From assembly GCF_038502225.1 (NCBI RefSeq), contig NC_091341.1, positions 1,644,584-1,708,583 of the forward strand: a DNA stretch of 64,000 nt, written 5' to 3'. Source of the stretch: Cherax quadricarinatus. Its lineage: Eukaryota; Arthropoda; Malacostraca; Decapoda; Parastacidae. Of this stretch, positions 24,301-34,629 are shown in pieces. The notes below the pieces were generated by a model. That model was not told where the DNA came from, did not search any database, and saw only the letters and a program-made list of their open reading frames with translations. Every line of letters begins with the position of its first letter. The stretch's first letter is position 1. A program made the translations under genes and the position numbers.

Positions 24301-24881
24301 GAACAGTGTAGTAAAGAAAGCGAATGCCAGACTGAAGTTTCTGTATAGACAAGCACAGTGTCTACCTACTGAGGCTCGCAGGACCCTATGTCTAGCCCTT
24401 ATACAATGCCATATGGATTACGCTTGCTCTTCTTGGTACTCTGCCTTGATAAAAAAACTGAAAGATAGACTGCAAATCACCCAGAACAAAATCGTAAGAT
24501 TCATCCTGGGGCTGGGACCAAGAGAACATGTAGGCCAGGATGAATATGCTGAATGTTGAAGACAGAGTAAAACAACTGAAGATAAATCATGTTTATAAAA
24601 TTACTCACAAACAATGTCCAGAATATCTTGCTGTCAATTTTGTCAAGGTTGGGAACCAAAGCAATCATAGTACTAGGGGGAGAGAGCACAACTTTGTAGT
24701 ACCCACAGTCATTGGCCAGGCGTCAAACACCTTTTATTGTACAGCAATAAAGGAATGGAAAAGACTGCCCACACATGTCAAAGCCAGTCATAGCATGAAC
24801 CAGTTCAAGAAGAGTGCCAAAAGGTGTCTGATGAATGTAGCTACAGAAAGGGAGGGGAATGATTTTCTATTTTTTAGCTAA
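21349..24881 (+). pseudogene. L2-like LINE ORF2: 2A-like motif, PHD finger, endonuclease, RT
   Basis: The ATG at 21349 opens with a hydrophobic segment (AAIIIFIFLLQF, residues 9-20). A 2A-like ribosome-skipping motif, SGDIQINPGP, ends at residue 91 (codons 21592-21621). A C4HC3 PHD-type finger follows (residues ~142-190: RCIHC, CKMCKGWVHDGC, FVCNKC), then the endonuclease (HFIHVNARSLLPKL, ISESWLDD, IILGDFNI). The frame shifts near 22500. RT motifs include STGPDNILSKFLKDGA, FKEARVTPIFKK, then after the MITE SYQSGFRRSYSTD and VTLDLQKAFDTVNH. At about 24008 the sequence jumps to LLYTDDSALL, so RT motif B and its GVPQGS-type loop are missing, and the box reads YTDD rather than YADD. The C-terminus ends near 24881. 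The copy is inactive. Confidence 0.82.
23513..23715 (+). mobile_element. Tigger-type MITE (203 bp) in LINE RT
   Basis: Ends are CAGTGGACCCCCGCATAACG and, inverted, CAGTGGACCCCCGGTTAACG. TA at 23511-23512 and 23716-23717 is the target duplication. It interrupts the RT between motifs; without it the RT frame would be continuous. Confidence 0.88.
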
Positions 24882-25065
24882 CACACGTGTAAATTTTACC
24901 TTATTCCTAGTAATGACCCTCGTATTGTAGATAGTCTTAATGACCCTCGTGTAGTAGATAGTCTTTTTAGTATGATAATAAGATGTTATCTTCATTGTAG
25001 AATAATAAGAAAATATTATAACCTTTGTATTATAATAATAAGGTAAAAGGACCCCAATGGAAATA

Positions 25066-27398
25066 CAGTGGACCCCCGGTTAACGATTTTAATCCGTGCA
25101 AGAGGGGTAATTGTTATGCGAAATAATCGTTATGTGAATGAATTTTCCCCATAAGAAATAATGGAAATAAAATTAATCCGTGCAAGACACCCAAAAGTAT
25201 GAAAAAAAATTTTTTTACCACATGAAATGTTAATTTTAATACACACAAACTGAAAAAGGCATGCACAATTACATGACACTTACTTTTATTGAAGATCTGG
25301 TGATGATTGATGGGATGGGAGGAGGGGAGAGAGAGTGTTAGTGTTTAGAAGGGGAATCCCCTTCCATTAGGACTTGAGGTAGCAAGTCCTTTTCTGGGGT
25401 TACTTCCCTTCTTCTTTTAATGCCACTAGGGCCAGCTTCAGAGTCACTGGACTTCTTTCGCACAAGATATCTGTCCATAGTGGCCTGTACCTCTCGTTCC
25501 TTTATGACTTGCCTAAAGTGTTTCACAACATTGTCAGTGTAATAATCACCAGCACGGCTTGCAATAGCTGTGTGAGGGTGATTTTCATCCATGAAGGTTT
25601 GCACTTCAAGCCACTTTGCACAGATTTCCTTTATCTTTGTAGTAGGCAACTTCTTCAATTTCTCTCTCCCCTCCTCTGAACCAGTTTCCCCAGGTCTGGC
25701 CTCTTGCTCTTGAAGTTGATCTATCAGCTCATCAGTGGTTAGTTCTTCATTGTCCTCCTCCACCAACTCTTCCACATCCTCCCCACTAACCTCCAACCCC
25801 AAGGACTTTCCCAATGCCACAATGGATTCCTCAACTGGAATAATCCTCTCAGGGTTAGCCTCAAACCCTTCAAAATCCCTTTTGTCTACACATTCTGGCC
25901 ACAGTTTCTTCCAAGCAGAGTTCAAGGTCTTCTTAGTCACTCCCTCCCAAGCCTTACCTATAAGGTTTACACAATTGAGGATATTAAAGTGCTCTCTCCA
26001 AAACTCTCTTAGAGTCAGTTGAGTTTCTGAGGTCACTACAAAGCACCTTTCAAACAGAGCTTTTGTGTACAGTTTTTTGAAGTTTGCAATAACCTGCTGG
26101 TCCATGGGCTGCAGGAGAGGAGTGGTATTAGGAGGCAAAAACTTCACCTTAATGAAGCTCATGTCCCCATAAAGTCGCTCTGCCACGTCTGTAGGATGAC
26201 CAGGGGCATTGTCTAACACCAGGAGGCACTTAAGGTCTAATTTCTTTTCAGTTAGGTAATCTTTCACATTGGGGGCAAATGCATGGTGTAACCAGTTATA
26301 GAAAAAGTCCCTAGTGACCCATGCCTTACTGTTTGCCCTCCACAGCACACACAAATTATCCTTGAGGACATTCTTTTGCCTGAACGCTCTGGGAGTTTCA
26401 GAGTGATACACTAATAAAGGCTTAACTTTGCAATCACCACTAGCATTGGCACACATCAACAAAGTAAGCCTGTCTTTCATAGGCTTATGTCCTGGGAGTG
26501 CCTTTTCCTCCTGAGTAATGTAGGTCCTGCTTGGCATTTTCTTCCAGAACAGGCCTGTTTCATCACAATTAAACACTTGTTCAGGTTTCAGTCCTTCACT
26601 GTCTATGTACTCCTTGAATTCCTGCACATATTTTTCAGCCGCTTTGTGGTCCGAACTGGCAGCCTCACCATGCCTTATCACACTATGGATGCCACTACGC
26701 TTCTTAAATCTCTCAAACCAACCTTTGCTGGCCTTAAATTCACTCACATCATCACTAGTTGCAGGCATTTTTTTAATTAAATCCTCATGCAACTTCCTAG
26801 CCTTTTCACATATGATCGCTTGAGAGACGCTATCTCCTGCTAGCTGTTTTTCATTTATCCACACCAATAAGAGTCTCTCAACATCTTCCATCACTTGCGA
26901 TCTTTGTTTCGAAAACACAGTTAAACCTTTGGCAAGAACAGCTTCCTTGATTGTCTTTCTGGTGCCCACAATAGTAGTGATGGTTGATTGGGGTTTCTTG
27001 TACAACTTGACTAGGTCGGCGATACGCACTCCACTTTCATACTTATCAATGATCTCTTTCTTCATTTCAATGGGAATTCTCACCCTTATTGGTGTACGGT
27101 TGGCACTAGAAGCTTTCTTGGGGCCCATGGTCACTTATTTTCCAGAAACAGCACCGAAAACACTGTAATAATACGAAATATTCCGAGTGTATGCTTGGAT
27201 GTTACCGCGGAGGCTGGCTGGTAAACAATGGCACGGGCGGCACATGTGAGGCTGGCTGAGGGCGCACATTGGACGCGTCTCGGACGAAAATCGGTGAGCG
27301 GGTTTTTAATCGGTATGCGCGGCAAAATTTTTGCGATTAAAGTAAGCGGTATGCGGATTAATCGCTATGTGATGCCATCGTTATGCGGGGGTCCACTG
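25066..27398 (-). mobile_element. Autonomous-looking Tigger (pogo/Tc1-mariner) element
   Basis: The 2333 bp element is bounded by TA (25064-25065, 27399-27400) and inverted ends beginning CAGTGGACCCCCG, followed by TAACGAT and ATTAATCCG in both. The transposase is on -. It is inserted in the 3' UTR of the L2-like LINE. Confidence 0.92.
25338..27128 (-). CDS. Tigger/pogo-family transposase, intact ORF
   Basis: The frame is open for 598 codons from an ATG at 27134; the second ATG two codons later (27128) has the better context (ACCATGG) and is chosen here. Counting from the first ATG, residues ~15-65 form a CENP-B-type HTH (MKKEIIDKYESGVRIADLVK), and residues ~75-150 a second HTH (CENP-B/Tc5 type, SKGWFERFKKRSGI). 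The DDE/D domain has D191 (FNCDETGLFW), D308 (LLVLDNAPGH) and D345 (PLLQPMDQQV). An acidic linker (EDVEELVEEDNEELTTDELI) and a basic C-terminal stretch (GIKRRREVTPEKDLL) follow. All three catalytic acids and both termini are present, so the protein could be active. It would bind its own ends and cut and paste at TA. Other Tigger pieces in this window are relatives. Confidence 0.93.
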   Translation of the reverse strand: MGPKKASSANRTPIRVRIPIEMKKEIIDKYESGVRIADLVKLYKKPQSTITTIVGTRKTIKEAVLAKGLTVFSKQRSQVMEDVERLLLVWINEKQLAGDSVSQAIICEKARKLHEDLIKKMPATSDDVSEFKASKGWFERFKKRSGIHSVIRHGEAASSDHKAAEKYVQEFKEYIDSEGLKPEQVFNCDETGLFWKKMPSRTYITQEEKALPGHKPMKDRLTLLMCANASGDCKVKPLLVYHSETPRAFRQKNVLKDNLCVLWRANSKAWVTRDFFYNWLHHAFAPNVKDYLTEKKLDLKCLLVLDNAPGHPTDVAERLYGDMSFIKVKFLPPNTTPLLQPMDQQVIANFKKLYTKALFERCFVVTSETQLTLREFWREHFNILNCVNLIGKAWEGVTKKTLNSAWKKLWPECVDKRDFEGFEANPERIIPVEESIVALGKSLGLEVSGEDVEELVEEDNEELTTDELIDQLQEQEARPGETGSEEGREKLKKLPTTKIKEICAKWLEVQTFMDENHPHTAIASRAGDYYTDNVVKHFRQVIKEREVQATMDRYLVRKKSSDSEAGPSGIKRRREVTPEKDLLPQVLMEGDSPSKH

Positions 27399-27519
27399 TA
27401 AGTCACTCTGTCTGACTTTTTTGGGTTATCCTAGGTTCTCTACACATAGGCTGCTATGTATGATAATTCTATGTAACTGTCTTTGTGTATACCTGAATAA
27501 ACTTACTTACTTACTAACT

Positions 27520-28124
27520 CTGAAATTATCTGGTTTTCTCTCAGATAAAAGGGCTCAATTGTATGACACTGCTTATGTAACTGTCAGGTTGGGCAATGAG
27601 AAAAAATGTGTTAATGCAGTAATTGTAGATAGACTTCCAGAGAAAATATCTACAATAGGGCTTAGTAAAGCTACAGAAAGACTTTCACATAATGTAAATT
27701 TAGCACCTTCTGGTGTAAATGATGATTCTGTAGGCCCAATAAATATTTTGATAGGTAGTGACTATTATGCCTCCTTTGTAAAGGGTATGGTAAAGAAATG
27801 TGGTGTCACCCTTTTAAAGACTGCAGGAAGCCATGTAATGTATGGTAAGATTCCTCGTAATAATAATGCATGACTAGAGGAAACTATAAATACTATAACT
27901 GTGTGTCTTACTCATGAAGTCGTACCCCAGTATAATTCTTCCATAGAGGATGGTGTTGAGCCAGTGCATAAATTGTGGGAATTAGACAGCATAGGAATAA
28001 ATGTAAATGAAGAAAGTCCAGACGATTCCTTTACTCAGGAACAATACCTGAGAGATGTAAAATTTGAATCTGGACAATACTGGGTACGACTTCCGTGGAG
28101 ACTGAACCATCCAGAATTGCCCAC
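27520..28124 (+). pseudogene. BEL/Pao protease end and pre-RT region
   Basis: BEL/Pao reading resumes after the L2-like tail. Visible motifs are YVTVRLGNEKKCVNAVIVD, NILIGSDYYASFV and then KLWELDSIGINV and GQYWVRLPWRLNHP, which mark the stretch between protease and RT. A TGA at 27871-27873 breaks the frame. The solo LTR enters at 28125. Confidence 0.78.
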
Positions 28125-29188
28125 TGTGAGGAAAAAGTTCAATAGATAGGAGTAGAGAGGGAGTATATAGTAACAATAGTTTCATTGCCGGCTACTTGTT
28201 AAGGTAGGGTAAGTCATGCTCCCGCTATTCCCGCCTTTTTTCCCCCTCCCCGAAAGTGATAGTTTCATTGCCGGCTACTTGTTAAGGTAGGGTCAGTCTA
28301 GCTCCCGCCTTTTTTCCCCCACCCCAAAAGTGATAGTTTGACTGCCGGCTGCTTGTTAAGGTAGGGTCAGTCTAGCTCCCGCTATCCCTTCCCCTCCTTC
28401 TTCCCCCCCCCCCTGATAGGTGACGTGTGGGGCTCTGGTCCAAACAGTAATCACTAGACTCACAGCTCCCAGCACTACTGTAAGTACATGCCTGCCTTGT
28501 ATTCTAGTGGATTTATTGGTTGAAAGCTTCACTTTTGACCAATAATAAACTTAGTCCTTTCAGTCTTGCTCCAGGTTGACTGTTGTAATAATCACCACAT
28601 CTTTTAGCTATTTTACTTATCATGGAGAGTGATTTCTTAAGCAGTGGGTAACCTGTCTATCTTTCCAGCTTGGATGACAGAGAGGGTCACCTTTTAATCA
28701 ACGAGCAGAACTGATGGAGATGGACTAACGTCCGGAGACTTCCCCTTTTTGGATTTAATTACCTGTGCACCTGTATGAAGTAGCAGGATATAACCCCTCA
28801 TCATTGCAGTGGAAAAAACCTGCTTTCCTATCATCTAGACTGAGTATTCACGGATAGACTCTGTAAAGAACAAGCCGGTGGGTTGTCAACACCTGCGACC
28901 CCCCCCCATCATCGGCAACGGCTACGATTACAACAACACTCAGTGTCACCAACACCAGACACCCCTATATATATTAGCGTTGAATTCAGTTATCATTTAT
29001 ATTTTTCATTTTTCATTTTCTTTAAAGTAGGATTAATATTTCATATTTAAGTGTTTTATATTTTCTATATAATAAAGTGTTTATGTTTGTCTGTTATTAT
29101 TTCTTTTTCTATTCACTAATTTTCCTGAGGAATAGCCAGCCTTGGTAATACTGTCTGAAGTTGTTACAGGGCTGAGTAAGCCTTCACA
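28125..29188 (+). mobile_element. Solo LTR in BEL/Pao pol
   Basis: A 1064 bp insert with ends TGTGAGG and CCTTCACA, flanked by CCCAC at 28120-28124 and 29189-29193. TG..CA ends plus a 5 bp duplication indicate a solo LTR. It contains three tandem ~75-90 base units (28168-28400) and an AATAAACTTAG segment near 28543. No ORF is present and the parent family is unknown. Confidence 0.7.
28168..28400 (+). repeat. Three tandem units inside the solo LTR
   Basis: Each unit reads TAGTTTCATTGCCGGCTACT followed by TGTTAAGGTAGGGTCAGTC and a C/T-rich end. Similar U3 repeats are common in LTRs and may carry promoter activity; this last point is inference. Confidence 0.75.
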
Positions 29189-29193
29189 CCCAC

Positions 29194-30963
29194 TAATTAC
29201 AGAATGGCATATGGACAATTAAAGGCTCAGCTCCGCAAACTGAGTAAGACACCAGAATTGTTGACTGCCTATAATGATATAATTACTGAACAATTAATTA
29301 ATAAATTTATAGAAGAGGTACCTCCTGAGCAAGCCAAAATTTATGGTCACTATTTGCCACATCACGGAGTGAAGAAGGATTCTAAGACCACTCCTCTGAG
29401 GATTGTGTTTAATTGTAGTGCCATAAGTAACAAAAATGTACCTAGTTTAAATGACTGTTTGATGACAGGTCCGTCGTTGACGGAAAAATTAGGAGATATC
29501 TTATTAAATTTCAGGGTGAAGAATTATGCCTTTACGGCTGACATAAGTAAAGCTTTCCTAAGAGTGGGTTTACAAGAGGCTGACCGGGATTGTACCCGGT
29601 TCTTATGGCCTGAGAATCCTAATGACCCACTTAGCCCTCTGAAAACCTTTTGCTTTAGGAGCGTATTATTTGGTGCTACATCCAGTCCGTTCCTACTTCA
29701 AGCGACGATAAATGCACACCTTAAACGTACGGGAAGTCCATTGAGTAAAGTAATGAGCAAACAATTTTATGTGGACAATTTCCTGGGTGTGACGTCAACT
29801 GAAGAGGAACTGTTAATGACTTATGGAGAGCCTAATAAAATAATGCAAAGTGCAAATATGCCTCTGAGGGAATGGAATAGCAATTCATCCAAATTAAAGG
29901 ACAAAATAAGTAAAGATTACCCTGGAGATGAAGTACCAAAATGTAGTAATGTATTGGGATTAACTTGGGATACTGAGAGAGATTTGTTAATGTTAAAACC
30001 TAATAATTACAGTACGCCCAATAAATTAACTAAGAGAGTTTTGCTGGCTGAAGTTTCCAAATGTTTTGATCCACTAGGCTTAGTATCACCCCTTACTATA
30101 AGAGGGAAATTATTAATACAAAAAGCATGGAAGCTTAAATGTGCTTGGGATGAAACTCTGCCTGAGGAATTCATTAACAGGTGGGATGAATTAATTGGTG
30201 ATTATGAAAAAATTCCAATGTTGGAGTTCCCACACCAGGTGGCCTATCCAGATGGGAAAAATATACTCCACATTTTTTGTGATGCTTCAAAATTGGCATA
30301 TGGAGCAGTTGCTTACCTTCAATGTAATAGTGTTATTTCTCTTGTTATATCTAAAGCTAAAGTGTCTCCAATTAAATCACGTACCTTACCCCAGTTGGAA
30401 TTAACAGCCATCTATGTAGGTGTCAAATTAGCTAATTATATAAGAAATAAGTTGCAGGAGATAAATATTAGCGACACTGTAATTTGGTCTGATAATGAGG
30501 TATCCTTACAATGGATTCGTAATGGAAACAGTAAAATTGTGTACGTACAAAACAGAGTCGCTGAAATTAATCAGATGCAAGAGAAGTATAATAGTTTGAG
30601 TCAGCATATGTTAACATTTAATCATATACCTGGTGAGAAGAATCCAGCTGATTTCTTGTCTCGAGGTTTACCTTATGCTAAATTTGTAAATGCTGTATCA
30701 TGGTTTAAAGGACCAAGCTGGTTGGTAAATAAAGCTAATTGGCCTGCACAAAAGGCGTATATTGCTCCTGTTGAAATTACTGTGACCACCGCTCCAATAG
30801 TTTGTCCTTCCTTAGCCATTGATATAAATAGGTATTCTTCTTTACCCAAACTAATCAATGTAACTAAGTTGGTGTTTAAATTTCTAAACAAGATGAATAT
30901 CTCATATAAGTTTTCACATCCTCTTGAATATTGGATAAAGAAAGGTACAAGAAGAAATCTATA
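29194..30963 (+). pseudogene. BEL/Pao reverse transcriptase and RNase H
   Basis: The frame is open from before 29204 to 30963. RT motifs: TPLRIVFNCSA, LNDCLMTGPSLTEKL, YAFTADISKAFLRVGL (first catalytic Asp), FCFRSVLFGATSSPFLL and KQFYVDNFLGV (catalytic box reading YVDN). A connection domain (KCFDPLGLVSPLTIRGK) follows. RNase H motifs are IFCDASKLAYGAV, LPQLELTAIY, VIWSDNEVSLQWI and GEKNPADFLSRG. The segment ends in a stop before the integrase frame. It is part of a fossil; the rest of the polyprotein is broken. Confidence 0.88.
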
Positions 30964-30964
30964 G

Positions 30965-32073
30965 AAATGAGATTAAATTGATGATGGAAAGAAAAATTGT
31001 GAAAGGTTCCATAATAGAGAAATTGGGGCTGTATTTAGAGAACAATGTAATTAGGTGCAGAGGTAGGTTACAAAATGTTGAATTGGGTGATTATGCTAAA
31101 CACCCTATCTTACTGCCCAAAACTCATCATCTAACAAATTTAATTGTTTTAAATGCCCATAAAAATGTAATGCATGGTGGGGTACAAGATACCTTAAATT
31201 GTATTAGGGAAACTTCCTGGATTCCACAAGGACGGCAAAGTGTAAAAAGGGTTATTAAATCTTGTGTAATATGTCGCCATGTGGATGCCAGATCCTATAT
31301 GTACCCAGGTCCTCCATCATTGCCAAATGAGCGTGTACAATTAGTGAAACCATTTGATGTAACAGGTGTAGACTACAGTGGTCCAATCATTTTAACAGGT
31401 ACTTCAGATGGTGTTCCACTGAAAGTGTATGTATGCTTGTTCACTTGTACTGTTAATAGGGCAGTTCATTTAGAAGTGGCTCAGGACTTGTCTGCAGAAC
31501 AGTTTACAACTGTTTTGAAAATTTGCAGCTAGGAGATCCTGTCCGACATTGATGATTTCGGATAATGCCACAAATTTTGTAGCAGGTGCTCAACACTTGA
31601 TAGAATTAAATAATAGTAACGATGTTCAATCTCTGTTAACCCAACGAGGGTGTACCTGGAAATTTATTACTCCTAGAGCCCCTTGGCAGGGGGGGCTGTA
31701 CGAAAGACTGATAGGCACAGTGAAGAGGTGTCTCCATAAAGTAGTACACCAGAAGAGAATTAATTTGGAAGAATTCCGTGCAGTGTTAGTGGAGGCGGAG
31801 AATCGTATAAATAATAGGCCTCTCTCATACATGAGTGATACACCTGATGTAGATGTATTAACACCTTCTCACCTAATATGTGGAAGGAAATTGGGAGCTG
31901 CCCTTGTCTATAGAAATAATCCGGAAGAAAGTGATGAAGATTACAATGATGCGGCAGTGTTGTGTGATAAATTTAAAATGTTAAATAAAGTAATTGATCA
32001 CTGGTCTAATGTGTGCCATAAGGAATGTCTTCTTACACTACGTGAACACTTTATGATGCGACAGAGGCAGTAA
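30965..32073 (+). pseudogene. BEL/Pao integrase
   Basis: The zinc-binding HHCC region is visible (KTHHLTNLIVLNAHKNVMHG, then KSCVICRHVD). The catalytic core has VTGVDYSGPI (Asp), MMISDNATNFV (Asp, near 31550) and APWQGGLYERLIG (Glu, near 31690). The frame changes near 30964 and 31530, the latter within the core. The segment ends at 32073. Confidence 0.87.
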
Positions 32074-32428
32074 ATCGACAGAACAATCAACCAGGTGACA
32101 TTGTGTTAATTGATACTGAACAACATCGAACATTGTGGCCTCTGGGCAAAGTATTGACATTCTACCCAGATGCCCAAGGTGTTGTCTGGAATGTCAAAGT
32201 GTTGTGTCGTGGCCAAGAAAATTTACCCACAATAAATTGATTCCCTTGGAATTAAATGGTATTCAGTCAAACGTAAATGTAAATCTAAGGCAAAGTGACA
32301 CGAGTGATATTGAACATAACGCTGACCAAGTGATGCAGGAAGATGAAATTGTAGTAAGACCTACTAGGAGAACAGCCACTCAAGCCAAAACCGGCTGGAA
32401 TCGTCTCCTAAAGGAAGGAGTAATTTGA
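32074..32428 (+). pseudogene. BEL/Pao post-integrase C-terminal domain
   Basis: Reading in shifted frames shows PGDIVLIDTEQ, LWPLGKVLTFYPDAQG and a tail rich in Arg/Thr ending TGWNRLLKEGVI. This matches the small C-terminal domain (DUF5641-like) usual after BEL/Pao integrases. No clear polypurine tract is seen before the 3' LTR. Confidence 0.65.
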
Positions 32429-32460
32429 TTCGTTTAGCAACGACCTCCCCTCAGCCGCAG

Positions 32461-33198
32461 TGTGGAAAATAATTTCCCAAAAATTATGCTGTGTAAATAA
32501 ACCTGATTAATTCATTACTATTGTTCTAAAGTGTATTTTTAAAAGAAGAGAATCGAGAGGGAAGCTCTGCGACTGCGCTGAGGTGGAGGGAGAGACGCCA
32601 TTTTTTTTTTAATGTGATACAAGCACGTTAATGTAAGGTGTATAATTTTCATCGCTCAAGGGGTTATATTGGACTTAAAACCTCTCAAATAGGAGCCGAA
32701 ATTGTTGGATGTGCAGTCCTGCATAATTTGAGCATTAAGCAGATGGACAGGACAGCTCCAGGAACCTCAGATAAGCTATCTAAATTATGTTTGTAATTCT
32801 GGCCATTATTATCATTATAAATTTAGGTAGAGAGGGGGTTCTGTACTTGACACACAGTAATCTTCAGACTAATTGGTGAGTGTTATGATTATAAATTCTC
32901 CTTCTGTTATATAAATGTGTATATGTAATCATTTATTAATTTTAATATACAGTCCACAAATTTATATTAAATTTTACCAGAATTCCTGGTGATGTACATT
33001 TCATTTGCAATTAATATAGGTCTAGAGCAACTTGTGGAGAGATAGATTATGGTAGATATCGAAGGGGGACATTTTTTGCGACCCAGGTGTCCTAAAAATT
33101 CCTAGTCTCTGTAACTTTGATAAATAATAAATCATCTTTGTTACCATTTACTTGTATGTATCTAATGAGATTCATCCAGGTAAATGTAATTTTCCACA
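32461..33198 (+). repeat. BEL/Pao 3' LTR (738 bp)
   Basis: Aligned end to end with 16896-17632, with the same TGTGGAAAA and TTTTCCACA ends. It is followed directly by the GATTC target duplication and then by pre-insertion sequence (33204-33365), where nothing is recognised. Confidence 0.93.
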
Positions 33199-33362
33199 GA
33201 TTCCTTATTCAAATATGAGAGCAGTGTTTCACAAATGCTGTAGGATCCAAGTGGTGTACTACCATCAACAGTGAAGAAAAGATTTGATAAAGATCTTAAC
33301 AGATAAAAATGTTACCCAATAAATGCTCTCTCTGCAAACATGGCTTTTTTAAACTGTGGCAT

Positions 33363-33365
<3 letters not shown>

Positions 33366-33455
<90 letters not shown>

Positions 33456-34186
33456 GAGAGAGAGAGAGAGTGAGAGAGAGAGAGAGTGAGAGTGAGAGTG
33501 AGAGAGTGAGAGTGAGAGAGTGAGAGTGAGAGAGTGAGAGTGAGAGAGTGAGAGTGAGAGAGTGAGAGTGAGAGTGAGAGAGTGAGAGTGAGAGAGTGAG
33601 AGAGTGAGAGTGAGAGAGTGAGAGTGAGAGAGTGAGAGAGAGTGAGTGTGAGAGAGTGAGTGTGAGAGAGTGAGTGTGAGAGTGTGAGTGTGAGAGAGTG
33701 AGAGTGAGAGAGTGAGAGTGAGAGAGTGAGAGTGAGAGAGTGAGAGTGAGAGAGTGAGAGTGAGAGAGTGAGTGTGAGAGAGTGAGTGTGAGAGTGTGAG
33801 AATGAGAGTGTGAGAATGTGAGTGTGAGAGTGTGAGTGTGAGAGTGTGAGAGTGTGAGAGTGTGAGAGTGTGAGAGTGTGAGAGTGTGAGAGTGTGAGAG
33901 TGTGAGAGTGAGAGTGTGAGAGTGTGAGTGTGAGAGTGTGAGTGTGAGAGTGTGAGAGTGTGAGTGTGAGAGTGTGAGAGTGAGAGTGTGAGAGTGAGAG
34001 TGTGAGTGTGAGTGTGAGAGAGTGAGAGTGTGAATGAGAGTGAGAGTGTGAGAGAGTGAGTGAGAGTGAGAGTGTGAGAGAGAGAGAGAGTGTGAGTGAG
34101 TGAGAGTGTGAGTGAGTGAGAGTGTGAGTGAGTGAGAGTGTGAGTGAGAGTGAGAAAGTGTGAGTGAGAGAGAGAGTGAGTGAGTC
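33366..34186. repeat. GA-rich satellite, ~820 bp
   Basis: Pure (GA)n for about 90 bases passes into higher-order mixtures of GAGAGT, GAGAGTGAGAGT and GTGTGAGAGTGTGAGA units. All three frames on - are open through it, which is a property of the repeat and not of a gene. Confidence 0.95.
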
Positions 34187-34625
34187 GGTATTGTATACCT
34201 GTCTTGCACAACTTGTCAGGCACTGCAACATCATGGAATCTTGGTTCAGAGGACATCTACATCACCTTCTTCACAGCTACTGCAACTAACCCATCAATTT
34301 GGGTAGGACCTACTTCCACTGGGGAATCCTGCCTACCAGTAACTATGCCCTCGTCTGCTACACGTCCCTTTCACTGACGCCTATATAAGCGCCAGTCTCC
34401 TTGCCTGTGCTTCAGAATCTCTACAACCATGGTGCTCTAAACACCACCTCCAAGGCTGAGGGACTGATTACCTCATCTTTTGTATATAGTTCTTCTGATT
34501 TCTTATGTCCAAGAATCTGTATTGATAAAGCCACTGGATGGCGAAACATCTATAATAAAGATAACCAGATGTTGCACAAGTGTCTTAACTTTCATCTTGT
34601 CTGTATTGTATACCTGTCTTGCACA
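34187..34625 (+). mobile_element. Penelope-like element terminus
   Basis: A segment of ~390 bases lies between two direct copies of GTATTGTATACCTGTCTTGC (34188 and 34602 regions). It contains a hammerhead-like motif (34514-34562) followed by AATAAAGATAACC, the usual position of the ribozyme in Penelope-like terminal repeats. No RT is present. Whether the direct copies are target duplications or part of the terminal repeat is not settled. Confidence 0.6.
34514..34562 (+). ncRNA. Hammerhead-like ribozyme motif, type I, minimal stem III
   Basis: The core reads UUGAUAA (34522-34528), stem II GCCA-CUGGA-UGGC, then GAAA (34543-34546). Predicted cleavage is after C34550. Stem I can form from GUA with UAU and, across an internal loop, AUCU with AGAU. 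Compared with the canonical CUGANGA, positions 3 and 8 are U and A, which would keep the 3-8 pair. The short stem III (AC/AU) has a mismatch, so this copy may be weak. Confidence 0.55.
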
Positions 34626-34629
34626 TTTT

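Larger units (their letters stand above)
20600..27517 (+). mobile_element. L2-like LINE inserted in the BEL/Pao protease region, itself interrupted
   Basis: The LINE includes a 5' UTR (about 20600-21348), ORF2 (21349-24881), and a 3' UTR whose end ACCCCAATGGAAATA (25050-25064) continues after the Tigger element with AGTCACTC (27401) and finishes in AATAAACTTACTTACTTACT near 27517. The uninterrupted junction is seen in other copies (15818 and, reversed, near 62215). A 203 bp MITE (23513-23715) and a 2.3 kb Tigger (25066-27398) were inserted later. The exact 5' boundary is approximate, and no target duplication was found. Confidence 0.75.
16891..33203 (+). mobile_element. Complete BEL/Pao LTR retrotransposon with nested insertions
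   Basis: Two near-identical LTRs (16896-17632 and 32461-33198) bound a gag-protease-RT-RNase H-integrase order on +. The 5 bp GATTC at 16891-16895 is repeated at 33199-33203, as expected for BEL/Pao. Coding parts are gag, the zinc knuckle and protease start, the protease end, RT/RNase H, integrase and a C-terminal domain. They are separated by an RTE-like LINE (18846-20258), an L2-like LINE complex (about 20600-27517) and a solo LTR (28125-29188). Frameshifts and stops in gag and pol mark it as inactive. This is a genomic fossil; only its breaks are described here. Confidence 0.92.

Noticed and set aside
27421..27873. A 150-codon ORF with an apparent start
   Set aside because: It is a chimera of an L2-like 3' UTR (first ~40 codons) and the resumed BEL/Pao protease region.
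32429..32460. Polypurine tract before the 3' LTR
   Set aside because: The bases before TGTGG are mixed (ACCTCCCCTCAGCCGCAG), so no tract could be assigned.
33296..34256. Three ~300-codon Ser/Leu/His/Thr ORFs on -
   Set aside because: They read the GA-rich satellite; all frames are open because of composition.
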